Shown: piece after piece, positions 11,999 to 23,445 of the stretch
How the letters are laid out: every line of letters starts with the position of its first letter
Position numbering within the stretch: position 1 is the first letter of the stretch
NCBI GenBank assembly: GCA_964017045.1
Contig: OZ024794.1
Coordinates: forward strand, 33,387,682-33,451,681
Reading direction: 5' to 3'
DNA: 64,000 nt
Source of the DNA: Omphiscola glabra
Taxonomy: Eukaryota > Mollusca > Gastropoda > Lymnaeidae
Translations under genes and position numbers: made by a program
The notes under the pieces: generated by a model
The model's input: only the letters and a program-made list of their open reading frames with translations
What the model was told of the DNA's origin: nothing
Database searches by the model: none

Positions 11999-12490
11999 CT
12001 AGAATCTTTTCTGTCGCTAGCCTGTTAAGCTAGAATCTTTTCTGTCGCTAGCCTGTTAAGCTAGAATCGTTTCTGTCGCTAGCCTGTTAAGCTAGAATCT
12101 TTTCTGTCGCTAGCCTGTTAAGCTAGAATCTTTTCTGTCGCTAGCCTGTTAAGCTAGAATCTTTTCTGTCGCTAGCCTGTTAAGCTAGAATCTTTTCTGT
12201 CGCTAGCCTGTTAAGCTAGAATCTTTTCTGTCGCTAGCCAGTTAAACTAGAATCTTTTCTGTCGCTAGCCTGTTAAGCTAGAATCTTTTCTGTCGCTAGC
12301 CTGTTAAGCTAGAATCTTTTCTGTCGCTAGCCTGTTAAGCTAGAATCTTTTCTGTCGCTAGCCTGTTAAGCAAGAATCGTTTCTGTCGCTAGCCTGTTAA
12401 GCTAGAATCTTTTCTGTCGCTAGCCTGTTAAGCTAGAATCTTTTCTGTCGCTAGCCTGTTAAGCTAGAATCTTTTCTGTCGCTAGCCTGA
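11999..12490 (+). repeat. 31-bp minisatellite, about 16 copies
   Basis: Highly uniform 31-bp unit that includes AGAATCTTTTCTGTCGCTAG and CCTGTTAAGCT. Only a few units carry a substitution (for example ATCGTT at about 12065 and 12376, CCAGTTAAAC at about 12238). Uniformity implies recent amplification. No long open frame crosses it. Confidence 0.96.
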
Positions 12491-12741
12491 TAATCCATTA
12501 GTTTGGTATACCTAGTTGGACTGTAACGATTCCAGGGGTGAAACTATGCTGGGGCTAAAAACACGAATTTCACCCCCCCCCCCACCCGAACGCCAGAAAT
12601 GCAAACCCCCTCTCCCCCCGAGAGAAAATTACCTGAAAGAAACTGGTGAAAACCCATAAGCCAACCTGTGCCATATTGCTTTTCTTAATATTGCTTGACT
12701 AGAAGGCTATTGACATACCAGTTCCGCCGAAAAGCGGTACC

Positions 12742-12978
12742 CAGGGCGGACTAGTTGGATGATTATGGCGCCCCCGTCTATGTGAAGTACATGAGCTCAT
12801 TTAATTCATTATTAAGCGTCTTAAGACGATTTTGGCGCCCGCTGATTTCGGTGCCAGGGGCGATTGGCCTTGCCGTCCCCTCCTTCGCACGACTTTGAGT
12901 ATATAGAAGGACAGGGGGGGGGGGGGGCTTCAGTTCATTACTTTGCCCAGGGCCCCCACTTTGATAGAGACGGCCCTG
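12742..12978. mobile_element. hAT-like MITE, 237 bp
   Basis: Begins CAGGGCGGACTAGTT and ends AGACGGCCCTG; the reverse of the end reads CAGGGCCGTCT, a short imperfect terminal inverted repeat. The left end matches the fragment at 52950 (CGGACYAGTT, then a GCCCC block, then TGTGAAGTA). I see no matching octamer on both sides, so the target duplication has decayed or the end is misplaced. Confidence 0.6.
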
Positions 12979-14138
12979 CCCGACCTCCAATCCTCTACAA
13001 TAACACATGAACCCCTCTCCCTATACCTCGAGTATTAGGACAATATCCCTCCCCCCCCCCCCCCAAAAAAAAAAAAACGCTTTACTTCCTCTCAGTTTCA
13101 TCTGTAACAATTCCCTTATTGTCCCTTTTTGATTTAGCTTAAATAATTGGTCAGTTGATACGGGTAATTTCATTTCATTTCTCGGCAAACAAACCTCGTC
13201 AAAAATAACAACGTTTATCGATCAGCTCGCCCCCCCCCCCTGCTCACCCCGACCCCCATTACTTCCCCTTGCCCGAAGACCCTCCAGGTATCTTTTAAAA
13301 TACCCAGGCCGTGTTCCTGCTGCGGACGGACGGACGACGACCAGGGTCATCAAAATTCACTGTCATTAAACTTTCATCAGCGTTGCTTTAAAACGGATTA
13401 TTGAAAGACGGAGACGGTAAAGAAAATTTGAGCTAAGGGGGGAAAAAAAATCAAACCGCGAACACTATGTTATGAATGGACGGCTAATTACGTCAGCGGC
13501 TTATAGAAAAAAAACCTTGAAGGTCATCGGTTAATTTTGTTATTATTATTGTTTTTTTTTGTTGGTTTTTAAAGGAGGGGGCTAATTGAATATTAAATTG
13601 GAAAGATAGCGTACGGAGGTTTGGCGAAGGGTTGATGAGGAAGAAACAAATAGCAAGCGAACTATTTGTCGACTTTAACAAAATTAAGTAGTTCAGGTAT
13701 TTGTTGCTGTCTTGTTTTGTTTTAAATTTAAGTTAATATTTCGGCGCTTTAAATGAAAGAGATTGATGGCGTTAGTTGGATGTGAAAGAGCGATTACCAA
13801 GTTTTTAGAACCATTGAATACAGCTATGTAATAAAACTTCGCACACCAGGACACAATCGTAAAGCCAAATGTCATAATATGTTGGAGTCTGTATATACTG
13901 AGAGTTAAGGTAGCGTAAAAATGCCGGTGGGGAGGGGGTGGAGAGAAGAACTCGGGAACATATCGATATTAACGATATTTTAATTGTCATCATGATAGTG
14001 TTCGTTTTGAAAGTTATTAATGTAGATTAAATTTAACAGACGATATAAAAATTCAATAATTGGCTATGACAGTTCAGTGAATGTCTAGAATAAAAGTAAA
14101 AATATATTTCCAACAACTAGTTTTAACATCATATAGAT
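12979..14138. other. Gene-free interval
   Basis: No exon or repeat family recognised. A C run joined to an A run lies at 13045-13077, with another C run near 13231-13241. Short minus-strand open frames at 13493-13993 have no recognisable motif and no clear splice sites. Confidence 0.5.
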
Positions 14139-14324
14139 CAGTGGTTCTCAACCTTACTTATGACACGACCCTTAAATAGTGCCTCATGTTGTGGTGACCC
14201 CAAACCATAAAATTATGTTCGTTGCCACGTCATAAATATGTCATGTGTTTTCCGATGGTCTTAGGCGACCCTTGTATAAGGGTCGTTCGACCCAAAAAGG
14301 GGCCGCGATCCACAGGTTGAGAAT
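14139..14324. mobile_element. hAT-like MITE, same family as 9009, inverted
   Basis: Starts CAGTGGTTCTCAACC; the interior includes GATGGTCTTAGGCGACCCTT and GGGTCGTTC, the reverse complement of the core of the 9009 element. The right end reads CAGGTTGAGAA and is then interrupted: the terminal CCACTG is missing. The left flank is ATATAGAT; right after the broken end comes ATAGAT, so a small deletion seems to have removed the TIR tip and two bases of the target duplication. Confidence 0.75.
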
Positions 14325-14460
14325 AGATAGTTTAAAGGGTTCATATCCTTATTTTGAGTCGCGACTCCATGTTATAGAAGCAAAAGGGACAGTGAGATCG
14401 ACAAATTATTATTATTTTATTTAATACGGTAATGACAACACAATGTGGTCCAACATAATA

Positions 14461-15073
14461 TATCAGATATGACCGTGTTGCGTAAGCGGCAGCGTCCCCG
14501 AGGAGACTTGGGGGCGTCCACGTGGGGTTTGCCTCTTCGTGGCGTGGCGGACTAGTAGGGTGGACGTGTTCACCCGAAGCCAAAAAAACCCCGGCCAAAC
14601 CCATGACTCCCAACGCAACAGGAGTAGCGACTAACATGATTACTTGTTGCCGTTGATGGATATGAGGCTTGGGTGGCGGCCAAAACCCGCCCCGATGATT
14701 TTAGTTACGCGGCCGTGAGAAAGCCGCTCCTAGGCAACCGTTTCGTCCCGCCACTACTCATCCCGACCGAAAGACTCCTTGGGCGGTGGGGGGTGGGGTG
14801 GTAACGCAACACCTCCCCTCCGGAGTGGAAGCAAACCCGTCCTGACCCTCGGAGAGTGGACTGCAGACGCTTTAAACGCAGCGTCCTCGGTCGACCGGCC
14901 TTCCCCTAGGCATGGGGGGGAGTTCCCGGCGTCCTTCCGCGCGGGCTGGCGTCGGGGAGACCTTCAGTGAGCTGGCTTGTGTGGGGAAGCGCCGGGGTGG
15001 GGGGCATTAAGAGCTCGCGCTCGACGGCCCACCGACGCCATCTCCTATGCGACATTTTCAGTATCAGATATGA
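14461..15073. mobile_element. GC-rich insertion flanked by a 12-bp direct repeat
   Basis: A block of about 590 bp is much more GC-rich than its surroundings. It is bounded by the identical 12-mer TATCAGATATGA at 14461-14472 and 15062-15073, which looks like a target site duplication. The inner ends read TGTTGCGTAAG and, on the other strand, TGTCGCATAGG, a weak inverted similarity. No poly-A tail is visible. Small open frames occur on both strands without recognised domains. It could be a 5'-truncated retroelement or an unclassified DNA element. Confidence 0.5.
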
Positions 15074-15139
15074 GTGTTATGAAAATGTTATAATTTTAAA
15101 AAAAAAAGGTTGGAAAAATGACTTCACAGTTATCCTTCA

Positions 15140-15184
15140 CGACCCCATTCAGGATCACGACCCCATTCAGGATAACGACCCCAT
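15140..15184 (+). repeat. Short tandem repeat, 19-bp unit
   Basis: Two and a half copies of GACCCCATTCAGGATCACG. Confidence 0.85.
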
Positions 15185-15670
15185 GGTTTTGAAACTAAGG
15201 TATGTTAGCATAATGTGCACCGTTTATGTCTTTTCAAACTTTTTCCAAATGTGTCCTATAAAAAGAATAAATTTCAATTCCATCTTTTTTTTAAAAATAT
15301 CTTTTTCAATTTTCAAATTTATATACATTTATTATTCTAGCGACCACGTGGTAGGCCAACCAGTCGTTAATCTGTAATCATTCATGTACCCAAAAGGCCA
15401 ACGCTTTCGGAAGAGCTGTACAGAAAGAATATCGTGAAAGATGAACAGAGCAAGGTGAATATGCGGGAATGCCCGGTTCACGGCTTGGTCCATGATTGGC
15501 TGGCATCTACATTTGTTGGTCTCCGTGTAGATAGACGGTGTCTGGAATATGTGTGTGTGTGTGCGTGTCGAATATTCAAGACAATATTATCGGCTTTGGT
15601 GAGCCTAAGGGTGTGCTGAGCTGGGCAAAGAGTGTGTTGTTGATGTTTTCAAGGGGTTTGGGGGTGGGTG

Positions 15671-15855
15671 CAGTGGTGTAGCGAGCTTAACTCGCACCCG
15701 GGGAACAATACCTTTTTAGTGCCCCCCAATACCTTTTTAGCGCCCCCCCCATTCGAAAACCATACAATATTATAATAAAATTTACCATTTGGCGCCCCTT
15801 TGTGAGTAGCGCCCGGGGCATGATGCCCCCTTTGCCCCCCCTCACTACGCCACTG
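15671..15855. mobile_element. hAT-like MITE, copy 1 of the CAGTGGCGTAG family
   Basis: Begins CAGTGGTGTAGCGAG and ends CTCACTACGCCACTG, an inverted repeat of about 15 bp. The interior has ACCTTTTTAGCGCCCCCC and CCATACAATAT and is collinear with the copy at 24972 in the same orientation, despite scattered substitutions. Flanking octamers differ, so no target duplication is visible here. Confidence 0.8.
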
Positions 15856-17764
15856 TAGGATAAATTCAAGTGCCGAAAAGAGATGAGCGTCTTCACTGAT
15901 ACATGAGAAATGAAAGATAGAAATGTGGGTGGGTGTTGGCTGCGAGTTGATACCAGGTGTGAAACAAGGGAGCGGGTGTTTCTGTGTGTGTGCGTGTGTG
16001 GCGGCCACACGTGTGAGAAAAGTCCCCACCCCTACCCCTCTCGCAGCTGTGACCTGTGATCACTATTGATCCATCTAGAACTATCGTCCGCACCTGGATC
16101 ATGTGAGCGGACAGCATGCCAGGGACTGCACCTAACGACTTTGCTGGCGCGCGCGGCCACGAAATGCCATGACCCCCCGATCACTTACAATAGGTCGACG
16201 TCACGATGACACTCCATTAAGCCGATAGTGCAGCCGATATTCAGCCACGTTGGTGTGTGGCCGTGTGTGAGCGCTGTTTACTTATGTATGGGATGCTGCA
16301 AGCAGGTGCCGAGGCGGTGATGTCGTTTTGGGTTGTAGTTGTCGCTGTAGTTGTTGTTGTAATTGAATCTGCTCATGTAGTTCTTGATGTACTGGCAGTT
16401 GTTGATTGGTGTAGATCTTGTTGTTGTTGTTGTCCTTATCACCCTTTTGGAACAATCAGTTGGTTTTTTTCATTGGATAACTCAAAATGTAATTAAGGGT
16501 TATCTTTGAGGTTCATATACACACATAAGCATACATACACATTCATATACACACATAAGCAAACATACACACTCATATAGACACATCCACGAAACCTGTT
16601 ATTTGAAAGATATCTAAAAAGTATCTCACAAAGACATTTTGGCCAACAGATTCAGCAATGTCTGAGACGATCATCATCAATGGCGTTACAGGCCATGTCG
16701 GGCTCTGGCCTGCCCCACCACTTCCTTCCATTCAAAGCAATCCGTGGCTCTTCGTCTCCCATGCGGACACCCTACCCCCACCCTCCCCGCGCCTCAATCT
16801 CATGTCAATCCTTCTCCACGTCATTAATTCATCTCAGTCTCGGTCTACCGCTGAGCTGTCTGGCCCCCTTGGTCTCCGTCTGCAAACGACCTTAACTCCT
16901 CTGTCATCATGCATCCTCTCGAGGTGTCCTTTCTCAAACCGAGCTTCACGATTCAAAGAACCTTTTTGAATGTTTAAAACTGCCACTTGTTCAATTTGTA
17001 TTTTCGTTTCTTCCTAGGAATCATTTCCGTTAACACTGGGTATTCCCTGTATCTCGTGACTCAAGGCTAGTGTTGTTGCTTTTGGTTCGTGTCATGCGTA
17101 TCACCGTCCTCGATGTGAGCCACTGTCGACCTTCACCCCACCCCGATCTCAAGACCTTTGAACCTCCATCTTTAGACCCCGATTAAACGCTGCCGACACG
17201 AAGGGTCTTGACACATGTTGCGTGACGTAAGATTAATGGCGACCGGTGAGCATGTCGCGACCTGATTTGATGTTTCTTCTTGACAGCCGATCGAACCGGT
17301 CATCGGATCCGGTGGTCTGGGGCGCGGAGAGGGGGAGGGGCGCTTCATCTGATCAGGGCGTTCATCTTATTGAGTCGCATACGACATTTTTTTTCTTTTT
17401 AAATAACGACAAAATTGACGCGAGAAAATGGCTTTCGACCGAGGGGCGGTTACGGTTTGGGGGGGGGGGGGGTAATGATTGTAAAAACAAAATTCCTGTC
17501 GTAAAAACGTGTATTACATTACTCCGCAAGATGCCAATGTTTTATGCCCATATTAGGAAGCTGACATCCGTGCAATGATTGATGCTTTCTCCGTGGTGGC
17601 CTTGACCTTTTTCTGCGTACGACCAAAGTTTTTTTTTTTATATATTTTTTTTAACCCCCCCCCCCCCCCCCCCCCGTTTCAATAAATCACAGCACTACGG
17701 GCTACCGCACTCTCTTCTGCTCATATTTTTAAAAAGAAAATCCTCATAACTTCGCGCATATCCA
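15856..17764. other. Gene-free interval
   Basis: No exon I can support. A 38-bp duplication lies at 16513-16585 (ATATACACACATAAGCA.AC). A degenerate GTTGTAGTT tract lies at 16330-16435. The moderately GC-rich stretch 16640-17300 has short plus-strand open frames without recognised domains. Long G and C runs lie at 17459-17472 and 17658-17676. Confidence 0.5.
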
Positions 17765-18694
17765 CAGACACCCACCCTGTCGTCACCTGCCACCGACTCT
17801 CACCCTGTCATCGCCATCCATCGACTCTCACCCTGTCGTCACCTGCCACCGACTCTCACCCTGTCATCGCCATCCACCGACTCTCCCCCTGTCATCACCA
17901 TCCATCGACTCTCACCCTGTCGTCACCATCCATCGACTCTCACCCTGTCATCGCCATCCACCGAGGCTCACCCTGTCATCGCCATCCATCGACTCTCACC
18001 CTGTCGTCACCATCCATCGACTCTCACCCTGTCGTCACCTGCCACCGACTCTCACGCTGTCGTCACCATCCATCGACTCTCACCCTGTCGTCACCATCCA
18101 CCGACTCTCACCCTGTCATCGCCATCCACAGACTCTCACCCTGTCATCGCCATCCACCGACTCTCACCCTGTCCTCACCATCCACCGACTCTCACCCTGT
18201 CCTCGCCATCCACCGACTCTCACCCTGTCATCACCATCCATCGACTCTCACCCTGTCGTCACTATCCATCGACTCTCACCCTGGCATCGCCATCCATCGA
18301 CTCTCACCCTGTCGTCACCATACATCGACTCTCACCCTGTCGTCACCTGCCACCGACTCTCACCCTGTCCTCGCCATCCACCGACTCTCACCCTGTCCTC
18401 GCCATCCACCGACTCTCACCCTGTCATCGCCATCCACCGACTCTCACCCTGTCGTCGCCATCCACCGACTCTCACCCTGTCCTCGCCATCCACCGACTCT
18501 CACCCTGTCCTCGCCATCCATCGACTCTCACCCTGTCCTCGCCATCCATCGACTCTCACCCTGTCCTCGCCATCCACCGACTCTCACCCTGTCCTCGCCA
18601 TCCACCGACTCTCACCCTGTCCTCGCCATCCACCGACTCTCACCCTGTCCTCGCCATCCACCGACTCTCACCCTGTCCTCGCCATCCACCGACA
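17765..18694 (+). repeat. 28-bp minisatellite, about 33 copies
   Basis: Unit of about 28 bp built on CGACTCTCACCCTGTC. The next bases fall into three classes: CGTCACCTGCCAC, ATCGCCATCCA and CTCGCCATCCA. The left half mixes all classes; from about 18480 to the right end nearly every unit is the CTCGCC class, so that side was homogenised most recently. Confidence 0.95.
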
Positions 18695-18784
18695 GTCTTT
18701 GATAACTTATTCGGCAGCCGAACCTCAAGCGTCTGCTTAATTAGTCACATGTATTGGAAGGCAAACATCTCGATGGATTTATGT

Positions 18785-18990
18785 GTACTCCATAGTGGAT
18801 GCGTGTGTGAAGCATGGCGGTGGCATGTGTGATGCAAAGTGGATGTGTGTCTGATCCATAGTGGATGCATCTGTGATCCATCAATTTTGGATGACTCTAC
18901 AGCCTAGAGTTGATTCAGCTGTAATCCATAGCGCATTCAAGTTTAATCCATCGTGATACGTTAAATAATCCGTAGTGGATGGGCGTGTAA
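18785..18990 (+). repeat. Degenerate minisatellite, about 22 bp
   Basis: Poorly conserved copies on the theme GTGTGATCCATAGTGGATGC. Confidence 0.65.
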
Positions 18991-19024
18991 TACAGATAGG
19001 GAAATGTACATTGTTGAGAACACG

Positions 19025-19862
19025 GATTATATTCAGTCCAACCGTTCAAGAGCATAGGGGCTTATATTCAGTCCTACCCTTTAAGAGCATAGGGGCTTAT
19101 ATTCAGTCCCACCGTTCAAGAGCATAGGGGCTTATATTCAGTCCTACCCTTTAAGAGCATAGGGGCTTATATTTAGTCCCACCGTTCAAGAGCATAGGGG
19201 CTTATATTCAGTCCTACCCTTTAAGAGCATAGGGGCTTATATTCAGTCCCACCTTTCAAGAGCATAGGGGCTTATATTCAGTCCTACCCTTTAAGAGCAT
19301 AGGGGCTTATATTCAGTCCCACCGTTCAAGAGCATAGGGGCTTATATTCAGTCCTACCCTTTAAGAGCATAGGGGCTTATATTCAGTCCCACCGTTCAAG
19401 AGCATAGGGGCTTATATTCAGTCCTACCCTTTAAGAGCATAGGGGCTTATATTCAGTCCCACCTTTCAAGAGCATAGGGGCTTATATTCAGTCCTACCCT
19501 TTAAGAGCATAGGGGCTTATATTCAGTCCCACCGTTCAAGAGCATAGGGGCTTATATTCAGTCCTACCCTTTAAGAGCATATGCTTATATTCAGTCCCAC
19601 CGTTCAAGAGCATAGGGGCTTATATTCAGTCCTACCCTTTAAGAGCATATGCTTATATTCAGTCCCACCGTTCAAGAGCATAGGGGCTTATATTCAGTCC
19701 TACCCTTTAAGAGCATATGCTTATATTCAGTCCCACCGTTCAAGAGCATAGGGGCTTATATTCAGTCCTACCCTTTAAGAGCATATGCTTATATTCAGTC
19801 CCACCGTTCAAGAGCATAGGGGCTTATATTCAGCCCCACCCTTTAAGAGCATAGGCTTATAT
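19025..19862 (+). repeat. 35-bp minisatellite with dimeric higher-order unit
   Basis: Two monomer types alternate strictly. Both carry GGCTTATATTCAGTCC; type A continues TACCCTTTAAGAGCATA and type B continues CACCGTTCAAGAGCATA. About twelve A-B dimers of 70 bp are present. In the last dimers (from about 19580) the A monomer ends CATATGC instead of CATAGGGGC, shortening the dimer to 68 bp, and this variant is itself repeated. So the dimer, not the monomer, is the amplification unit. Confidence 0.96.
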
Positions 19863-20077
19863 TCTTGGCGTTAGAGGAAAAGGCTTCGGCCATTGAAAAA
19901 TGAGCTATTTCCCTAACCTGTTGTCCACTCTTGTCATGGATGGGTTAATACACATGTGAAGGAACAGCTCAGCCTATACAAATATCCCACGCATGCGTGT
20001 TGAAGGTCGAGGTCAATCAGACGGGAACTCATTATTCGTTTCATCGTTTTTATTTGTTGTTGTTTTGTTCGAAACCC

Positions 20078-20298
20078 AGGAAACTGATTGGGGAACTAAT
20101 CAGGGAATGAATCAGGAAACTTATCAGGGAACTAATCAGTAAACTAGCCATGGAGTTAATTAGGTAACTAATTGTAGACTAATCAGGGAACTAATAAGGA
20201 AAATAATCAGGGACCTTATCATGTAACTAATTATCAAGGAACCAATCAGAGAACTAATCATCGGGCCAATCTGTAAACTAATCAGGGAACTAATCAAA
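20078..20298 (+). repeat. Degenerate 11-13-bp repeat
   Basis: Imperfect copies of GGGAACTAATCAG with variable spacing; an older, diverged array. Confidence 0.75.
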
Positions 20299-20446
20299 AG
20301 TATTCGGTAACTGAAATAAACAAGTAACATTGTTTGTTTGACACCCCTCTCCCCTCCCCCCCCCCAAACAAAACAACCAATAATGAAGGATGATTCAGGA
20401 TGAATTGATACATTTTTTAAATCTCAAAATTTAGTGACAAACACAT

Positions 20447-21862
20447 GACAATGAATCTGTATCATAGGATGTGACCAGGTCAATGGATATGTATCATAGG
20501 ATGTGACCAGGTCAATGGATATGTATCATAGGATGTGACCAGGTCAATGGATATGTATCATAGGATGTGACCAGGTCAATGGATATGTATCATAGGATGT
20601 GACCAGGTCAATGGATCTGTACCATAGGATGTGACCAGGTCAATGGATCTGTATCATAGGATGTGACCAGGTCAATTAATCTGTACCATAGGATGTGACC
20701 ACGTCAATGGATCTGTACCATAGGATGTGACCAGGTCAATGGATCTGTATCATAGGATGTGACCAGGTCAATGGATCTGTATCATAGGATGTGACCAGGT
20801 CAATGGATCTGTATCATAGGATGTGACTAGGTCAATGAATCTGTATCATAGGATGTGACCAGGTCAATGAATCTGTACCATACGATGTGACCAGGTCAAT
20901 GGATCTGTACCATAGGATGTGACCAGGTCAATGGATCTGTATCATAGGATGTGACCAGGTCAATGGATCTGTACCATAGGATGTGACCAGGTCAATGGAT
21001 CTGTACCATAGGATGTGACCACGTCAATGGATCTGTACCATAGGATGTGACCAGGTCAATGGATCTGTACCATAGGATGTGACCAGGTCAATGGATCTGT
21101 ATCATAGGATGTGACCAGGACAATGTATCTTTACCATAGGATGTGACCAGGTCAATGGATCTGTACCATAGGATGTGACCAGGTCAATGAATCTGTACCA
21201 TAGGATGTGACCAGGTCAATGGATCTGTACCATAGAATGTGACCAGGTCAATGAATCTGTACCATAGAATGTGACCAGGTCAATGGATCTGTACCATAGG
21301 ATGTAACCAGGTCAATGGATCTGTACCATAGGATGTGACCAGGTCAATGGATCTGTAACATAGGATGTGACCAGGTCCATGGATCTGTACCATAGGATGT
21401 GACCAGGTCAATGGATCTGTACCATAGGATGTGACCAGGTCAATGGATCTGTACCATAGGATGTGACCAGGTCAATGGATCTGTAACATAGGATGTGACC
21501 AGGTCAATGGATCTGTATCATAGGATGTGACCAGGTCAATAGATCTGTATCATAGGATGTGACCAGGACAATGGATCTGTACCATAGGATGTGACCAGGT
21601 CAATGGATCTGTACCATAGGATGTGACCACGTCAATGGGTCTGTACCATAGGATGTGACCAGGTCAATGGATCTGTATCATAGGATGTGACCAGGACAAT
21701 GGATCTTTACCATAGGATGTGACCAGGTCAATAGATCTGTACCATAGGATGTGACCAGGTCAATGGATCTGTACCATAGGATGTGACCAGGACAATGAAT
21801 CTGTATCATAGGATGTGAACAGGTCAATTTATCTGTATCATAGGATGTGGTCAGGTCAATGA
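20447..21862 (+). repeat. 32-bp minisatellite, about 44 copies
   Basis: Uniform 32-bp unit including CATAGGATGTGACCAGGTCA and ATGGATCTGTA. The first units carry GATATGTATC; later units switch between GTACC and GTATC. Other variants (CACGTC, AGGACA) recur at intervals, implying block duplications. The minus-strand open frame at its right end is an artefact. Confidence 0.96.
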
Positions 21863-22823
21863 ACATGCTAATGCGATGAATCACGAGACCGACAGACAAG
21901 TCATGTAAATTAAGACGGCGAAGAAATGTCTGGCACTTGAACTTAACAGTTGAGCGCCCGTCCTGTGCCAGGCTGACAATAAAGTCTGTTGTCATTTCAT
22001 TTAATGTCCGTTAATAATTTTCTATTCAGCTCCAATCCATAAACCCAATATAAATAATAAAAAATGTAACTAGATTAACTTGATTTTTTTTTCACTTCTA
22101 ACTAGAAAAGTTATGAAAACAGCGTAATCAAATCAAATAATGAATAACAGTTCAGTAATATAATATATATATATTTTTTTTAAAAAAGGGTAAACCAATA
22201 TGACAAGGGAGCTAATCATAACATGGGATCGATACCGTATAACAATTACCTCCCCATATCCTATTCAACCTTTCTGAGAGTTACGTCCCCAGGTCTCACT
22301 TTGAGGACAAATCAATTTTATCACATTGGGATATTGTAATAAGAAAACTTTGGGTGGTCTAGTCGCAGTGAAATTATTAGTTTGCATAATTCAAATGAGT
22401 ATTTTTTTTAAAATTGATATCCTAATTTCGCATCCTGGGAAGGGTGGAAGAGGGGTGGGGAAAGAGGAGGGAGTATTGAGGCGATATGAGAACCGCTGCA
22501 AAAGACACCCCGCCGAGTGTTTGTTAATAAAGTTTATTTAATTTCAAACGTAATTTGCCCTTATTGACACCCTGCCCGGGGGGGGGGGGGCGCCCCCACG
22601 CGTTGGCAGTCGTTCATGACATGATGCGCTGTTGACGTCGAGAATGGCTCAGCGGCGAGAGCGTGGCTTGAATCATGGGGGAAACAATTGAGATATGGAC
22701 CTGGGCGGGGAGCGAGTGAAAGGACTGAGGAGCGGGAGCGGGTTGAAAGGGTAGGAGGGAGCGTGTTGACTTAAGTTTGCGCGGTGAGTGGTACTGGGTG
22801 AGGGCAAACAAGTCCCATGTCAT
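21863..22823. other. Gene-free interval
   Basis: No exon recognised. It is AT-rich to about 22430 and then more GC-rich with a G run at 22579-22590. An AATAAA on the plus strand lies near 22527 but no coding exon that it could serve is seen upstream. Confidence 0.5.
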
Positions 22824-23300
22824 TCTGTGGTCTGTGATGTCTTTTTGGTTGTTTGGTCTGTGCTGTCTATTTGGTTGCCTGGTCCGTGGTGTCTTTTTGG
22901 TTGCTTGGACCGTGGTGTCTTTTTGGTTGCTTGGTCCGTGGTGTCTTTTTGGTTGTTTGGTCTGTGGTGTATTTTTGGTTGCTTGGTCCGTGGTGTCTTT
23001 TTGTTTGCTTGGTCTGTGGTGTATTTTTGGTTGTTTGATCTGTGTTGTCTTTTGGTTGCTTGGTCTGTGGTGTCTTTTTGGTTGTTTGGTCTGTGGTGTC
23101 TTTTTGGTTGCTTGGTCCGTGGTGTCTTTTTGGTTGTTTGGTCTGTGGTGCCTTTTTGGTTGTTTGGTCTGTGGTGTCTTTTGGTTGCTTGATCTGTGGT
23201 GTCTTTTTGGTTGTTTGGTCTGAGGTGTCCTTTTGGTTGTTTGGTCTGTGGTGTCCTTTTGATGTTTGGTCTGTGGTGTCTTTTTGATGCCTGGTCTTTT
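22824..23300 (+). repeat. 26-bp minisatellite open in several frames
   Basis: About eighteen copies of a 26-bp unit containing GGTCTGTGGTGTCTTTTTGG. Neither strand produces stop codons in most frames, so Gln/Lys/Thr/His frames of up to 235 codons (minus) and Trp/Leu/Phe frames (plus) overlap. With a 26-bp period the same peptide is read in shifted frames, which argues against a gene. Confidence 0.93.
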
Positions 23301-23395
23301 TGAGACCGTGCACTGTTTCAAGTAGATTAGTTAGACACGAACAATCTGGGTCAATATAACAAAATATATATAAGCTTTAATAATAATTTTACATT

Positions 23396-23445
23396 ACACT
23401 TAAGCAGGCGTTTCGGCGCATGCCTTCATCGGTACAACAACAAGA
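23396..23445 (-). mobile_element. Possible Penelope-like element fragment with hammerhead-type motif
   Basis: Read on the minus strand, the segment contains CCGATGA, then a GGC/GCC stem, then GCCGAAACG. This resembles the CUGAUGA-stem-GAAA core of hammerhead ribozymes known from Penelope-like retroelement termini. The core has C where U is needed and one extra A, so it would probably be inactive. The call rests on a short motif only. Confidence 0.25.

Noticed and set aside
14341..14637. 98-codon minus-strand frame starting with a hydrophobic leader (MLVATPVALGVMGLAG)
   Set aside because: It crosses the edge of the GC-rich insertion into flanking AT-rich DNA; no homology recognised and no splice sites fit.
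19025..19862. CRISPR-like alternation of conserved and variable parts
   Set aside because: The alternating parts are two fixed monomer types, not unique spacers.
22614..23321. 235-codon minus-strand frame with Lys/His/Gln/Thr repeats
   Set aside because: The 26-bp period shifts frame with each unit, and other frames on both strands are equally open.
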